A stretch of DNA of 64,000 bases from Acetatifactor sp. (GCA_022511425.1 JAFLRO010000001.1:1-64000); one strand, 5' to 3'. Positions 53,781-63,444 are shown, numbered from the stretch's first letter. Notes: a model not told the origin generated them from the letters alone. Numbers and translations: made by a program.

Positions 53781-55709
53781 ATGGCTAATACAAATAATTA
53801 CGACGCTTCCAGTATTATGGTCCTGGAGGGGTTGGAGGCTGTGCGGAAGCGGCCCGGAATGTACATTGGCAGCGTATCCACAAAGGGGTTGAACCATCTG
53901 ATCTACGAGATAGTTGATAACTCTGTGGACGAGCATTTGGCAGGCTTCTGTGACACTATTACCGTGACATTGGAAGCCGATGGTTCAGCCACTATATCCG
54001 ACAACGGCAGAGGTATTCCCGTGGGAATGCATGAAAAGGGAATCAGCGCAGAACGGCTGGTATTCACCACCCTTCATGCCGGCGGTAAATTTGACAACGG
54101 CGCCTATAAGACCAGCGGAGGACTGCACGGTGTGGGTTCTTCGGTGGTAAATGCCCTGTCTACCAGATTGACTGTAACGGTCAAGACGGGCGGTTTTATA
54201 TATGAGGACAGCTATGAGAGAGGAAACCCTACAGTGGAACTGGAAAAGGGTCTTTTGCCGGTGAAGGGTAAGACCCGGGAAACCGGCACTACCATCAACT
54301 TCCTGCCCGATGATACTATCTTTGACAGAACCAGGTTCAAGGAGGACGACGTAAAGAGCCGTCTCCATGAGACTGCTTACTTAAACCCCAATTTGACAAT
54401 CATCTTTAAGGATCTTCGCAAAGAGGAGCCTGAAACTGTCACATACCACGAACCCGAAGGAATCACAGGATTTATAAAGGACATGAACAAATCCCAGGAG
54501 TCGATTCACGATGTGATTTATTTCTCCGGGGAGAGCGAGGGTATCTCAGTAGAGGTGGCATTCCAGTATATTAATGAGTTCCATGAAAATGTATTGGGTT
54601 TCTGTAACAATATTTATAACTCCGAGGGCGGCACTCATCTGACGGGCTTTAAGACCATGTTCACAAATGTGATCAATACTTACGCCAGAGATCTTGGAAT
54701 CCTGAAGGAGAAGGACGTGAACTTTACCGGCGCTGATGTGCGTAACGGCATGACTGCCGTGGTGTCTATCAAGCATCCGGACCCAAGGTTTGAGGGCCAG
54801 ACCAAGACGAAACTGGACAACCAGGACGCGGCAAAGGTAGTCAGCAAAATTACCGGAGACGAGGTTGTCAGATTCTTTGACAGAAATTTGGAGACCCTGA
54901 AAAATATTATTAGCTGCGCGGAAAAAGCGGCTAAAATCCGCAAGACGGAAGAAAGGGCAAAGACGAACCTCCTCACAAAGCAGAAGTTTTCTTTTGATTC
55001 CAACGGAAAGCTGGCAAACTGTGAGTCCAAGGATCCATCCAAGTGCGAAATCTTCATCGTAGAGGGTGATTCCGCAGGAGGCAGCGCAAAGATGGCCCGA
55101 AACAGGATGTACCAGGCGATTCTTCCTATCCGAGGAAAGATTCTGAACGTGGAGAAGGCAAGCATTGACAAGGTGCTGGCAAATGCGGAGATCAAGACCA
55201 TGATCAACGCATTTGGTTGTGGTTTCTCCGAAGGATACGGAAATGACTTTGACATAAACAAGTTACGCTATGACAAGATTGTGATCATGGCCGATGCGGA
55301 TGTGGACGGAGCCCATATATCCACGCTGCTTTTGACATTGTTTTATCGGTTTATGCCGGAATTGATCTTTGAAGGACATGTCTATATTGCCATGCCGCCT
55401 TTGTATAAGGCGATGCCTTCCAAGGGCGCGGAGGAGTATCTGTATGATGACAAGGCACTTGAAAAGTATAGAAAGACCCATAAAGGCGCCTTTACGCTTC
55501 AGAGATACAAGGGGCTTGGTGAGATGGATGCGGATCAGCTTTGGGAGACTACACTGAATCCGGAGACCAGACGGATGAAACTTGTGGAGATCGAGGATGC
55601 CAGAATGGCGTCGGAGATGACTGAACTTTTGATGGGAACAGAGGTTCCGCCCCGGAAGGAGTTTATATATAAACATGCTACGGATGCGGAGTTGGATATG
55701 CAAGCGTGA
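53781..55709 (+). CDS. Type II DNA topoisomerase subunit B (GyrB/ParE type)
   Basis: 642 residues from ATG 53781 (GCAAGGAGTGTTTACCCAAA before it). GHKL ATPase domain with EIVDNSVDEHLAG, DNGRGIPVG and GGLHGVGSSVVNALS; transducer; TOPRIM domain with EGDSAGGSA (Glu) and ADADVDGAH (Asp pair); end LQRYKGLGEMDADQLWETT. It works with the A subunit encoded two genes on. It is not next to dnaA/recF, so it is likely the second set of the genome, that is topoisomerase IV, though such genes are often labelled gyrB. Confidence 0.9.
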   Translation: MANTNNYDASSIMVLEGLEAVRKRPGMYIGSVSTKGLNHLIYEIVDNSVDEHLAGFCDTITVTLEADGSATISDNGRGIPVGMHEKGISAERLVFTTLHAGGKFDNGAYKTSGGLHGVGSSVVNALSTRLTVTVKTGGFIYEDSYERGNPTVELEKGLLPVKGKTRETGTTINFLPDDTIFDRTRFKEDDVKSRLHETAYLNPNLTIIFKDLRKEEPETVTYHEPEGITGFIKDMNKSQESIHDVIYFSGESEGISVEVAFQYINEFHENVLGFCNNIYNSEGGTHLTGFKTMFTNVINTYARDLGILKEKDVNFTGADVRNGMTAVVSIKHPDPRFEGQTKTKLDNQDAAKVVSKITGDEVVRFFDRNLETLKNIISCAEKAAKIRKTEERAKTNLLTKQKFSFDSNGKLANCESKDPSKCEIFIVEGDSAGGSAKMARNRMYQAILPIRGKILNVEKASIDKVLANAEIKTMINAFGCGFSEGYGNDFDINKLRYDKIVIMADADVDGAHISTLLLTLFYRFMPELIFEGHVYIAMPPLYKAMPSKGAEEYLYDDKALEKYRKTHKGAFTLQRYKGLGEMDADQLWETTLNPETRRMKLVEIEDARMASEMTELLMGTEVPPRKEFIYKHATDAELDMQA

Positions 55710-55773
55710 TAGGGTAATTTAGTTCCATTTTACATTTGTATTGTAATATAATCGGAACTTGGTGGAGGTAAAT

Positions 55774-56175
55774 ATGCGTGATTGTATATTCTGCAAAATA
55801 ATAGAAGGGTTTGTACCCTGCATGAAAATATATGAGGATGAACACACATATTCATTCATGGATATTGCAAAAGATGTTGACGGTCATATACTGGTTGTTC
55901 CCAAAATACATAAGAAAAATATATTGGATTGTGATGAAGAAACCTTAATAAATCTTATGAGGACAGTCAAAAGGATATCAAATCATTTGGTAGACAACTG
56001 CGGCTATGATGGTGTTAATATTCTCAACGCAAGTGACGAAAGTGCAGGTCAATCGGTTCCCCATTTCCACATTCATATTATTCCAAGGAGAAAGAATGAT
56101 GGAATCGATGCATGGCCTAAGTTTGAGGGAGCAAAAGAGGAAATAACCGAAATCTGGGAAAAGATAAAGCTGTAA
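55774..56175 (+). CDS. HIT family protein
   Basis: 133 residues from ATG 55774 (GGTGGAGGTAAAT before it); the ORF-track start adds 5 residues. Zinc-type CIFCKI near the start, VPKIHKKNI in the middle and the histidine triad HFHIHIIPR. It would cleave nucleotide-amino or dinucleotide phosphates. It is wedged between the two topoisomerase subunits, in the same direction, with 64 and 58 bp spacers, and is AT-richer than both. Confidence 0.9.
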   Translation: MRDCIFCKIIEGFVPCMKIYEDEHTYSFMDIAKDVDGHILVVPKIHKKNILDCDEETLINLMRTVKRISNHLVDNCGYDGVNILNASDESAGQSVPHFHIHIIPRRKNDGIDAWPKFEGAKEEITEIWEKIKL

Positions 56176-56233
56176 ATTCTTATTTTATCGTAGGAACACT
56201 TTTTAAAGAGAGAAAATTTAAAGGAATATCAAT

Positions 56234-58474
56234 ATGGAAGACAACAGAATCATTAAAACCGAATATTCCGAGGAGATGCAGAAGGCGTTTATTGATTACG
56301 CCATGAGCGTTATCATCGCCAGGGCGCTGCCGGATGTAAGAGATGGGCTGAAACCGGTGCAGAGGCGCGTGCTGTATGATATGTATGAGCTGGGCATCCG
56401 ATGGGACAGACCTTACAGGAAGAGCGCCCGTATCGTGGGTGACACCATGGGTAAATACCATCCCCACGGCGACAGCTCCATCTATGACTCGCTGGTGGTC
56501 ATGAGTCAGGATTTCAAGAAGGGACTGCCCCTGATAGACGGACACGGTAACTTCGGAAATATCGAGGGAGACGGTGCCGCTGCCATGCGTTACACGGAAG
56601 CAAGGCTTCAGAAGGTAACACAGGAGGCTTTTCTGGGAGATTTGGACAAAGATGTGGTGGACTTTGCGCCCAACTTTGACGAGACTGAAAAAGAACCAGT
56701 GGTGCTGCCGGTGCGGATTCCCAATTTTCTTGTGAACGGTTCTGAGGGTATCGCCGTGGGTATGGCAACCAACACCCCTCCCCACAATTTAGGTGAAGTC
56801 ATCGATGCCATGAAGGCATTTATGCTGAACGAAAGCATTACCACGAGAGAGCTGATGCGTTATTTGAAAGGTCCCGATTTCCCCACCGGAGGCATTGTCA
56901 TCAATAAAGATGAATTGCCGGAGATCTACGAGACCGGTGTGGGCAAGATCAAGATCAGAGGCAAGGTGGAATTTGAACATGTCAAGGGCGGCAAGACCAA
57001 CGTTGTGATCACAGAGATCCCATATACCATGATTGGCTCCGGAATCTCAAAATTCCTGTCCGACGTAGCAGCCCTTGTGGAGACCAAGAAAACCCAGGAT
57101 GTGGTAGATATCTCCAATCAATCCTCAAAAGAAGGCATCCGTATCGTCATCGAGCTGAAAAAAGATGCCGATGCAGAGAATTTTGTGAACCTGCTTTACA
57201 AAAAGACCAGGCTGGAGGACACCTTCGGCGTGAACATGCTGGCTATCTGCGACGGCAGACCCGAGACCATGGGTCTGAAGCAGATCCTTAAGGCCAATGT
57301 GGACTTTCAGTATGAGATAGCCACCAGAAAATATACCAATCTCTTGGCAAAAGAAATGGAGCGCAAGGAAATTCAGGAAGGCTTGATCAAAGCCTGTAAC
57401 GTCATCGATCTGATCATCGAGATTCTGCGGGGATCCAAGGATCGGAACATGGCGAAAGCCTGTCTGGTGGAAGGCAAAGTTGATGGAATCAAGTTCAAGA
57501 CCAAGGAATCCAAGATTATGGCTACTCAGCTTATGTTCTCCGAGAAACAGGCTAACGCCATCCTTGAGATGCGGCTGTATAAGTTGATTGGATTGGAGAT
57601 TGAAGCTCTGATCAACGAACATGAGGAGACCATGGCAAACATCTATCGCTATGAGGATATTCTGGAGCGAAGAGATTCCATGGCACAGGTCATTATTAAT
57701 GAGCTGGATGAATATAAAAAAGAGTACGGAAGAAAACGCCGCACTGCCATTGAGAATGCCGAGGAGGCTGTGTACAGGGAGAAGGAAATCGAGGAGACAG
57801 ATGTCTGTATTCTTGTGGATCGCTTCGGCTACATCAAGACTATAGACACTGCAACCTACGAGCGCAATAAGGAAGCGGCGGATGCTGAGAACCGCTTTGT
57901 ATTCTACTGTAAGAACACGGGAAGGGTCTGTGTATTTACCGATACGGGGCAGCTTCATACCATCAAGGTCATGGATATTCCCTTCGGCAAATTCCGTGAC
58001 AAGGGAACACCTTTGGACAATATCAGCAATTATAATTCCGAGAAGGAACAGATTGTCTATATTACCAGCCAGACAGAGCTGAACCTGAGGCAGGTAGTGT
58101 TTGTCACCGCCCAGTCCATGATGAAATTGGTGGACGGAGGCGAATTCGACGTATCAAAACGAACTGTGGCTGCTACAAAACTGGCGGACGGCGATTCCGT
58201 CGTCAGCGTCGTAACTCTTCTGGAACAGAGAAATATTGTTCTTCAGACAAAGGATGGCTTTTTCCTGAAGTTTTCCCTAGAGGAGATTCCCGAGAAAAAG
58301 AAGGGTGCCATTGGCGTCCGAGGAATGAAGCTGGGGACGAAGGATGCTGTTGAGAATGTATATTATACCATGGTGCTGGACAATTCGGAGATCGAATATA
58401 AAGGCAAGATAATTGTCTTGAATGATTTAAAGAGTGGAAGGCGTGACAGCAAGGGAACAAAGATTCGTGTATAA
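56234..58474 (+). CDS. Type II DNA topoisomerase subunit A (ParC/GyrA type)
   Basis: 746 residues. The winged-helix part has RALPDVRDGLKPVQRR and the quinolone region HPHGDSSIYDSL; the catalytic Tyr is in AAAMRYTEARL (about Y122). A coiled coil (about 360-470) and a C-terminal propeller (about 500-746) follow. The first blade lacks a GyrA box (QRRGGKG), so active wrapping and negative supercoiling are doubtful; this favours ParC of topoisomerase IV. Ser and Asp at the usual resistance positions are unchanged. AAAGGAATATCAAT precedes the ATG. Confidence 0.9.
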   Translation: MEDNRIIKTEYSEEMQKAFIDYAMSVIIARALPDVRDGLKPVQRRVLYDMYELGIRWDRPYRKSARIVGDTMGKYHPHGDSSIYDSLVVMSQDFKKGLPLIDGHGNFGNIEGDGAAAMRYTEARLQKVTQEAFLGDLDKDVVDFAPNFDETEKEPVVLPVRIPNFLVNGSEGIAVGMATNTPPHNLGEVIDAMKAFMLNESITTRELMRYLKGPDFPTGGIVINKDELPEIYETGVGKIKIRGKVEFEHVKGGKTNVVITEIPYTMIGSGISKFLSDVAALVETKKTQDVVDISNQSSKEGIRIVIELKKDADAENFVNLLYKKTRLEDTFGVNMLAICDGRPETMGLKQILKANVDFQYEIATRKYTNLLAKEMERKEIQEGLIKACNVIDLIIEILRGSKDRNMAKACLVEGKVDGIKFKTKESKIMATQLMFSEKQANAILEMRLYKLIGLEIEALINEHEETMANIYRYEDILERRDSMAQVIINELDEYKKEYGRKRRTAIENAEEAVYREKEIEETDVCILVDRFGYIKTIDTATYERNKEAADAENRFVFYCKNTGRVCVFTDTGQLHTIKVMDIPFGKFRDKGTPLDNISNYNSEKEQIVYITSQTELNLRQVVFVTAQSMMKLVDGGEFDVSKRTVAATKLADGDSVVSVVTLLEQRNIVLQTKDGFFLKFSLEEIPEKKKGAIGVRGMKLGTKDAVENVYYTMVLDNSEIEYKGKIIVLNDLKSGRRDSKGTKIRV

Positions 58475-58602
58475 CAGCATAGTTACATCAGGATTGATTC
58501 GAATACGAAAGAATCCTTTGGGAATGCTACAAAGCCAGTAAAACACAATAAACTTGTAAGAACACGGCAAAAACTGTCAGAATGTGGCAGAAGGGAGACA
58601 GC

Positions 58603-59154
58603 ATGAGGGTAATTGCAGGAACGGCCAGAAGCCTGCCGTTAAAGACACCTGAGGGTCTTGACACCAGACCTACCACAGACAGAATCAAGGAGACCCTTTT
58701 CAACATATTGCAGGGGGATGTACAGGGGAGTGTATTTGTAGACCTTTTCAGCGGCAGCGGCGCTATAGGCATTGAGGCTTTGAGCCGGGGCGCCCGGAAA
58801 GCTTACTTTGTGGAGACAGCTTCCAGAGCTTTAGACTGTATACAGCAAAATCTTACATTTACGAAACTGCAGAACCGTGCTATATTAATAAAGCAGGAAG
58901 CCTGCAGCGCTTTGTCAAGTATTGTCGAGGAGGCTGTGGACATTATCTTTATGGATCCACCATACGATAAGGGACATGAAAAATCCGTTCTTGCAGTGTT
59001 GCAGAATAAGGCGTATGTGACAAAGGATACCCTGATTATTATAGAGGCCTCGCTGGACACGGATTTTTCCTGGCTTGAGGAACTGGGATTTCTATTGGAA
59101 AAAGAAAAAAGGTATAAGACAAATAAGCATATGTTTATTCGAAAGGCATGGTGA
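58603..59154 (+). CDS. rsmD: 16S rRNA (guanine(966)-N2)-methyltransferase
   Basis: 183 residues from ATG 58603 (AAGGGAGACAGC before it). MRVIAGTARSLPLKTP is the typical N-terminus, LFSGSGAIGIEALSRGA the SAM-binding loop and DPPYDKG the catalytic motif. It methylates G966 in the small-subunit decoding region. coaD follows 3 bp on, the conserved pairing. Confidence 0.96.
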   Translation: MRVIAGTARSLPLKTPEGLDTRPTTDRIKETLFNILQGDVQGSVFVDLFSGSGAIGIEALSRGARKAYFVETASRALDCIQQNLTFTKLQNRAILIKQEACSALSSIVEEAVDIIFMDPPYDKGHEKSVLAVLQNKAYVTKDTLIIIEASLDTDFSWLEELGFLLEKEKRYKTNKHMFIRKAW

Positions 59155-59157
59155 AAG

Positions 59158-59646
59158 ATGAAAAGAGCGGTTTATCCCGGAAGTTTTGATCCTGTTACAT
59201 ATGGACACCTGGATATTATCAGGCGTGCCTCAGAAATATTTGATGAACTGATTGTAAGTGTTTTGAATAATAAAGAGAAAACTCCGTTGTTTTCTGTGGA
59301 AGAACGTGTTAAGATACTTAAGGAGGCTACTAAGGATATTCCCAATGTACATGTGGAAAGTTTTAGCGGATTGCTGATCAATTACGCCGCTGAAAATAAT
59401 CTGCACATAGCGGTCAGGGGATTGCGGGCTATCACCGATTTTGAGTATGAGCTTCAGATTGCTCAGACGAACCGCAAGCTTTCTAATGAGAAACTGGATA
59501 CGATGTTCCTTACGACCAGTCTGGAATATGCATACCTCAGTTCTTCCAGTGTAAAGGAAATTGCAAGCTTTGGCGGCGATATCAGTCAATGCGTGCCCGA
59601 CTTTGTGGCGGATTTGATTTATGAAAAGTATCAGATAAAAAGATAA
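59158..59646 (+). CDS. coaD: Phosphopantetheine adenylyltransferase
   Basis: 162 residues, usual length. It joins 4'-phosphopantetheine and ATP in coenzyme A synthesis. The TxGH nucleotidyltransferase motif is in [16 protein letters not shown], with VRGLR and the ISSSSVKE-like [11 protein letters not shown] block. The ribosome site GGTGAAAG is in the rsmD tail. It is coupled to rsmD. Confidence 0.97.
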   Translation: MKRAVYPGSFDPVTYGHLDIIRRASEIFDELIVSVLNNKEKTPLFSVEERVKILKEATKDIPNVHVESFSGLLINYAAENNLHIAVRGLRAITDFEYELQIAQTNRKLSNEKLDTMFLTTSLEYAYLSSSSVKEIASFGGDISQCVPDFVADLIYEKYQIKR

Positions 59647-59660
59647 AGGAGTGATCACCT

Positions 59661-60269
59661 ATGAGCAGCAGAATAGAGCAGTTAATAGACGAGTTAGAAG
59701 AATACATCGAGAGTTGTAAGCCAAAGTTCATGTCAAATTCAGAGATTATTGTCAATAAAGATGAAATCGACGAGCTGCTTCGTGAGCTGCGTATGAAGAC
59801 TCCGGATGAGATTAAGCGCTATCAAAAGATTATCAGCAACAAAGAGGCTATTTTAAACGATGCCAGAGCTAAGGCAGAAGCGCTGATCAATGAGGCGACA
59901 ATACATACTAACGAATTGATCAGTGAACATGAGATCATGCAGCAAGCCTATGCTCAGGCTAACGAGGTGGTTACTCAGGCGGCACAACAGGCCCAGGATA
60001 TTTTGGACAAAGCCACCATGGAAGCCAATGAGCTGCGTATGCAGGCAGCTCAGTATACGGAGGATCGGCTGGCTGAGCTGGAGAGTATTATCCTGTCATC
60101 TATTCAGTCTGCCACCGCAAATTACAGTACGCTGATAAACTCATTGAACCAGTATAAAGACGTAATCCAGTCTAACCGCCGAGCCCTGTATCCTTCGGAA
60201 GAAGATATTGTTGAATCGCTACCGCTGGAGACTTCTGCGGACGGAAGCGGACTGGATGTGATCCAATGA
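59661..60269 (+). CDS. Coiled-coil protein following coaD
   Basis: 202 residues without TM helix. A long, Ala/Glu/Gln-rich coil (about 55-150; EANELRMQAAQYTEDRLAELE) resembles the stalk subunits of V-type ATPases (subunit E/H) or DivIVA-type scaffolds, but no defining motif is present. Proteins of this kind often follow coaD in Clostridia. AAAGGAGTGATCACCT precedes the ATG. It overlaps the amidase gene by 4 bp (ATGA), so the two probably work at the same site. Confidence 0.75.
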   Translation: MSSRIEQLIDELEEYIESCKPKFMSNSEIIVNKDEIDELLRELRMKTPDEIKRYQKIISNKEAILNDARAKAEALINEATIHTNELISEHEIMQQAYAQANEVVTQAAQQAQDILDKATMEANELRMQAAQYTEDRLAELESIILSSIQSATANYSTLINSLNQYKDVIQSNRRALYPSEEDIVESLPLETSADGSGLDVIQ

Positions 60270-61633
60270 GCAGAAAAACCGGTTTTCGCAAGGGAGCCGG
60301 TTTTTTTACACTGATGACAACTCTCCTGATATTTTTGCTGCCGATTCAGCCCGTACAGGCAGCGGAGAGGCTGCAGGATGTTGGAGATAAGGTGGTTATT
60401 GTCATAGATCCCGGTCACGGTGGCGAGAATCTGGGTACGACTGAAAACGGCCACGAGGAAAAACTCATGACCATGACTACGGCGCTTGCCATGTACGAAG
60501 AACTCTTGCTTTATGATGATGTGGAGGTCTATCTGACAAGGACTGAAGATGTGGAGAAGGATATCAAACTTGAGGACCGCGCCGCATTTGCAGCATCTGT
60601 GGAGGCGGATTTTCTTTTCAGCATCCACTATAACGCATCGGAAAACCATGATTTTTTCGGATCAGAGGTATGGGTATCAGCTTTTGCTCCTTTCAATGGC
60701 TATGGCTATCAGTTCGGCAATGAATTGCTAAGTGACATGAGGAACATAGGTCTGTTTATTCGAGGCGTCAAAACACGGCTTGGAAATAGTGGGAACAATT
60801 ATTATGGTATTATCCGATATTCAGAGGCTGTGGGCGTTCCGGCTGTGATCATTGAACACTGCCATGTGGATGAGTCAAGGGATGAGGGCTACTGTGATAA
60901 CGATGAGAAACTTAAGGAGTTCGGCCGCATGGATGCCACGGCAGTGGCCCGGTATTTCGGCTTGAAAAGCTCTGTACTTGGGGTGGATTACTCGAACTAC
61001 TCCCTGGCAGAATCAAACGACACCATGCCGGTGAGCTTCACAGTCCGCGATAGCACCGCACCGGAAGTGTGCCAGATCGAGTTTGTTGAAACCGACTATG
61101 ATACAGGCCTTTTAAGCCTGAAAGTAACGGCCGCGGATTATGATACGCCTCTTTTGTATTATACATACAGCCTGGACGGAGGTCAGACCTTTCTGCCAAG
61201 GGAGCCCTGGCCCGGGAGTGATGCACTGACTGGCCGCTATTCGGATACCTTTACCCTAAATCTTACGATTCCAACTGATACCACACCAAATGTGATTTTG
61301 CGTGCTTATAACATGTATGATATGTACACGGAGAGTAATACATATATAAGCCCGCAAGTATATCACTATCCGGATTCCGAAGAGATAGTGGAGGTTCTGG
61401 CGCCTGTTCAGGATACGGAAGATTCAGAAAACGCCCCTGACAGTGATATAGATACAATTCCTATCGAAAACAATGATGTTAGTGAAAATAATGTTTCTGA
61501 TAACCAAGAGGAAAGAGAAGTCAGTTTTCTCTCTTTTCTGGTAATCTGTCTTGTGGTAGTATTTGTTTTTTTCATCATTCTATTGATTTCTCAGGCCATA
61601 GCAGGTCTCAATCGACGCAGATATAAGCGTTAG
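60266..61633 (+). CDS. N-acetylmuramoyl-L-alanine amidase (Amidase_3), anchored at the C-terminus
   Basis: 455 residues. Signal peptide (about 1-32), then Amidase_3 (about 42-235) with zinc His in IDPGHGG, Glu after it in GHEEK, second His in SIHYNAS and the catalytic Glu in VIIEHCHVDE. A beta-sandwich with Fn3-like pattern follows (about 255-380), an acidic linker, and a TM helix (about 422-446) before RRRYKR. So the enzyme faces outwards and is held by its end. It cuts the bond between MurNAc and the stem peptide. ATGA overlap with the coiled-coil gene. Confidence 0.88.
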   Translation: MSRKTGFRKGAGFFTLMTTLLIFLLPIQPVQAAERLQDVGDKVVIVIDPGHGGENLGTTENGHEEKLMTMTTALAMYEELLLYDDVEVYLTRTEDVEKDIKLEDRAAFAASVEADFLFSIHYNASENHDFFGSEVWVSAFAPFNGYGYQFGNELLSDMRNIGLFIRGVKTRLGNSGNNYYGIIRYSEAVGVPAVIIEHCHVDESRDEGYCDNDEKLKEFGRMDATAVARYFGLKSSVLGVDYSNYSLAESNDTMPVSFTVRDSTAPEVCQIEFVETDYDTGLLSLKVTAADYDTPLLYYTYSLDGGQTFLPREPWPGSDALTGRYSDTFTLNLTIPTDTTPNVILRAYNMYDMYTESNTYISPQVYHYPDSEEIVEVLAPVQDTEDSENAPDSDIDTIPIENNDVSENNVSDNQEEREVSFLSFLVICLVVVFVFFIILLISQAIAGLNRRRYKR

Positions 61634-62688
61634 AGCAGAAACGTTGAGGGCGACAGCAGAAACCAGCACATATAGAATCCGGCATTCAGCAGTGTCAGAA
61701 TGACTTTGTGGGAAATATAATCTGCCAATGAAAGATCTGTGTTTTTAATACAGCTATATGTCTGGGCAATGCAGGAAAGTCCTCCAAAAGACAGTACAAG
61801 CAGGCTGTACAGCGGCAGACTTGTCTGTAGAAGACCAAGACCGCCCGTAATCTCCAGAATAGGGCCAAGAAGTTCCACAGGCCTGCCAAGAATTACATGT
61901 GGGATAAGGTTCATGATATTGAACAGAATCATATACCCGCCCAATATCAAGATGCTCTGTATGGAGGCTTGCACGGACTGTTCTGTCGCATTTAAAATCC
62001 GAAGCCAGAGGGAATTTCCCTTGGATTTTCCCTTCTGAGGAAGTTCGCAGCTGTGAAGCTCATGTCTGTGAAGTGCAAAGTTATGAAGCTCGCAACTATG
62101 AAGCTCATTTTTGTGAAGTTCCGTTTGGTTCTGCCTCTTGATATATGCCTTGATTACGGAGGATGATGCTATCTTATTTGAAAATGTGACACCAATGTCA
62201 TTGTAGACAGTATAACGCAGCACAAGCCCATATAGCAGTGGAATTCCGTACATGCCAAAAAGATATGGGAATACCAGACGACGACTCAGCAGTGGAAGTA
62301 CAAAACTGCAAAAATACACAGGACCTATGTTGTTACAGAAAGCCAAGAGGTATTGGGCTTCCCGGGCAGTGAGAAGGTTTCGTTCCCGAAGGTCTGCCGT
62401 TACTCTGGCACCCATGGGAAAACCACAGAGAAAGCCCAACAACATGCAGTAACACACATTTTTCCGTACCCTGTATAAAGGTCCCACTGCAGGATAAACT
62501 GCCATGGACATTTTTTCCGTTAAATTCAACCGCACCATGATGCCGGAGAGAATCATAAAAGGAAGCAGTGAGGGAATCATCTTATGCAGCCACAATTCCA
62601 GCCCAAGCTCCGCATAGGTGAGACTCTGAGCGGAATGAGTCAGGATACATCCGGTGAGAAGCAGGAAGAATAACGTAAGAAGTTTCAT
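61630..62688 (-). CDS. Sporulation integral membrane protein YlbJ-like (Gate domain)
   Basis: 352 residues from ATG 62688 (TTCAGGGTTACT before it); the ORF-track start at 62715 is a TTG without ribosome site. Many helices with a nucleoside-recognition (Gate) pattern, MIPSLLPFMILSGIMV and GFLCGFPMGARVTADL. YlbJ is needed for forespore development in Bacillus. In a loop at about 190-220 sits a repeat ELHxx (TELHKNELHSCELHNFALHRHELHSCEL), not typical of the family. It converges with the amidase gene, overlapping by 4 bp. Confidence 0.82.
   Translation of the reverse strand: MKLLTLFFLLLTGCILTHSAQSLTYAELGLELWLHKMIPSLLPFMILSGIMVRLNLTEKMSMAVYPAVGPLYRVRKNVCYCMLLGFLCGFPMGARVTADLRERNLLTAREAQYLLAFCNNIGPVYFCSFVLPLLSRRLVFPYLFGMYGIPLLYGLVLRYTVYNDIGVTFSNKIASSSVIKAYIKRQNQTELHKNELHSCELHNFALHRHELHSCELPQKGKSKGNSLWLRILNATEQSVQASIQSILILGGYMILFNIMNLIPHVILGRPVELLGPILEITGGLGLLQTSLPLYSLLVLSFGGLSCIAQTYSCIKNTDLSLADYISHKVILTLLNAGFYMCWFLLSPSTFLL
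62037..62129 (-). repeat. 15-bp tandem repeat (ELHxx) in the ylbJ-like gene
   Basis: Six degenerate 15-bp units with core GAAGCTC (plus-strand view GTGAAGCTCATGTCT), coding for ELHKN, ELHSC, ELHNF, ALHRH, ELHSC and the like. The frame is kept throughout. Confidence 0.8.
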
Positions 62689-62739
62689 AGTAACCCTGAA
62701 AAATTTCTTTGTCAAAATATATGAGGCATATGTAAGTTT

Positions 62740-63444
62740 ATGCGTTTGGACAAATTTCTATGTGACAGGAATATAGGCACCAGAAGTCAGGTGAAGACCT
62801 ATATACGGAAAGGCCTGGTCACCGTGAACGGTAAGATTGCGACGGCTGTAGACCTAAAAATTGACGAAGCCTCCGACATTGTGACTTACCAAGGCTGTCA
62901 ATTGCATTCTCAGGGCTATGTCTATTATATGCTGAATAAGCCTCAGGGCGTGGTTTCAGCCACACAGGATAATACTGCAAAAACTGTAGTGGAACTTCTT
63001 AAGGACTGTAATTTGCCGAGACATGGCATTTTCCCTGTTGGCAGACTCGACAAAGATACGGAAGGTCTTTTGCTCCTTACAGACGACGGAGAGCTGGCAC
63101 ATCGGCTTCTTTCCCCAAAAAGACACGTGGACAAAACCTATCTTGTGACGGCAGAACACCCTATATCACCGGAGGATATTGAAAGACTTGAGCAGGGAGT
63201 GGACATCGGAGATGAGCAAATTACACGTCCGGCGAAAGTGGTGCCTGAGACGGATTTTATATTTTACCTGACCATCCATGAGGGTAGATATCATCAGATA
63301 AAGCGGATGCTTCAGGCAGTAAACAATCGAGTGGCAGCCCTGAAGCGTATAACTTTTGGCGGAATTACATTGGATGAGGGGCTTAAGCCCGGAGAGTACA
63401 GAGAACTGACAGAACAGGAGGTTGATAAACTGCATGAAGCATGA
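62740..63444 (+). CDS. RsuA/RluB family rRNA pseudouridine synthase
   Basis: 234 residues. S4 RNA-binding domain (1-48; MRLDKFLCDRNIGTRSQVKTYIRKG), then the synthase domain with catalytic Asp in GRLDKDTEGLLLLT (about D104) and EGRYHQIKRML. It isomerises one uridine of 16S or 23S rRNA; which one cannot be told. The start is only weakly backed by GAGGCATATGTAAGTTT. It overlaps the HAD gene by 11 bp. Confidence 0.93.
   Translation: MRLDKFLCDRNIGTRSQVKTYIRKGLVTVNGKIATAVDLKIDEASDIVTYQGCQLHSQGYVYYMLNKPQGVVSATQDNTAKTVVELLKDCNLPRHGIFPVGRLDKDTEGLLLLTDDGELAHRLLSPKRHVDKTYLVTAEHPISPEDIERLEQGVDIGDEQITRPAKVVPETDFIFYLTIHEGRYHQIKRMLQAVNNRVAALKRITFGGITLDEGLKPGEYRELTEQEVDKLHEA

Noticed and set aside
57125-57958. 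277-residue minus-strand ORF opposite the topoisomerase A gene
   Set aside because: Antisense shadow; no start signals.
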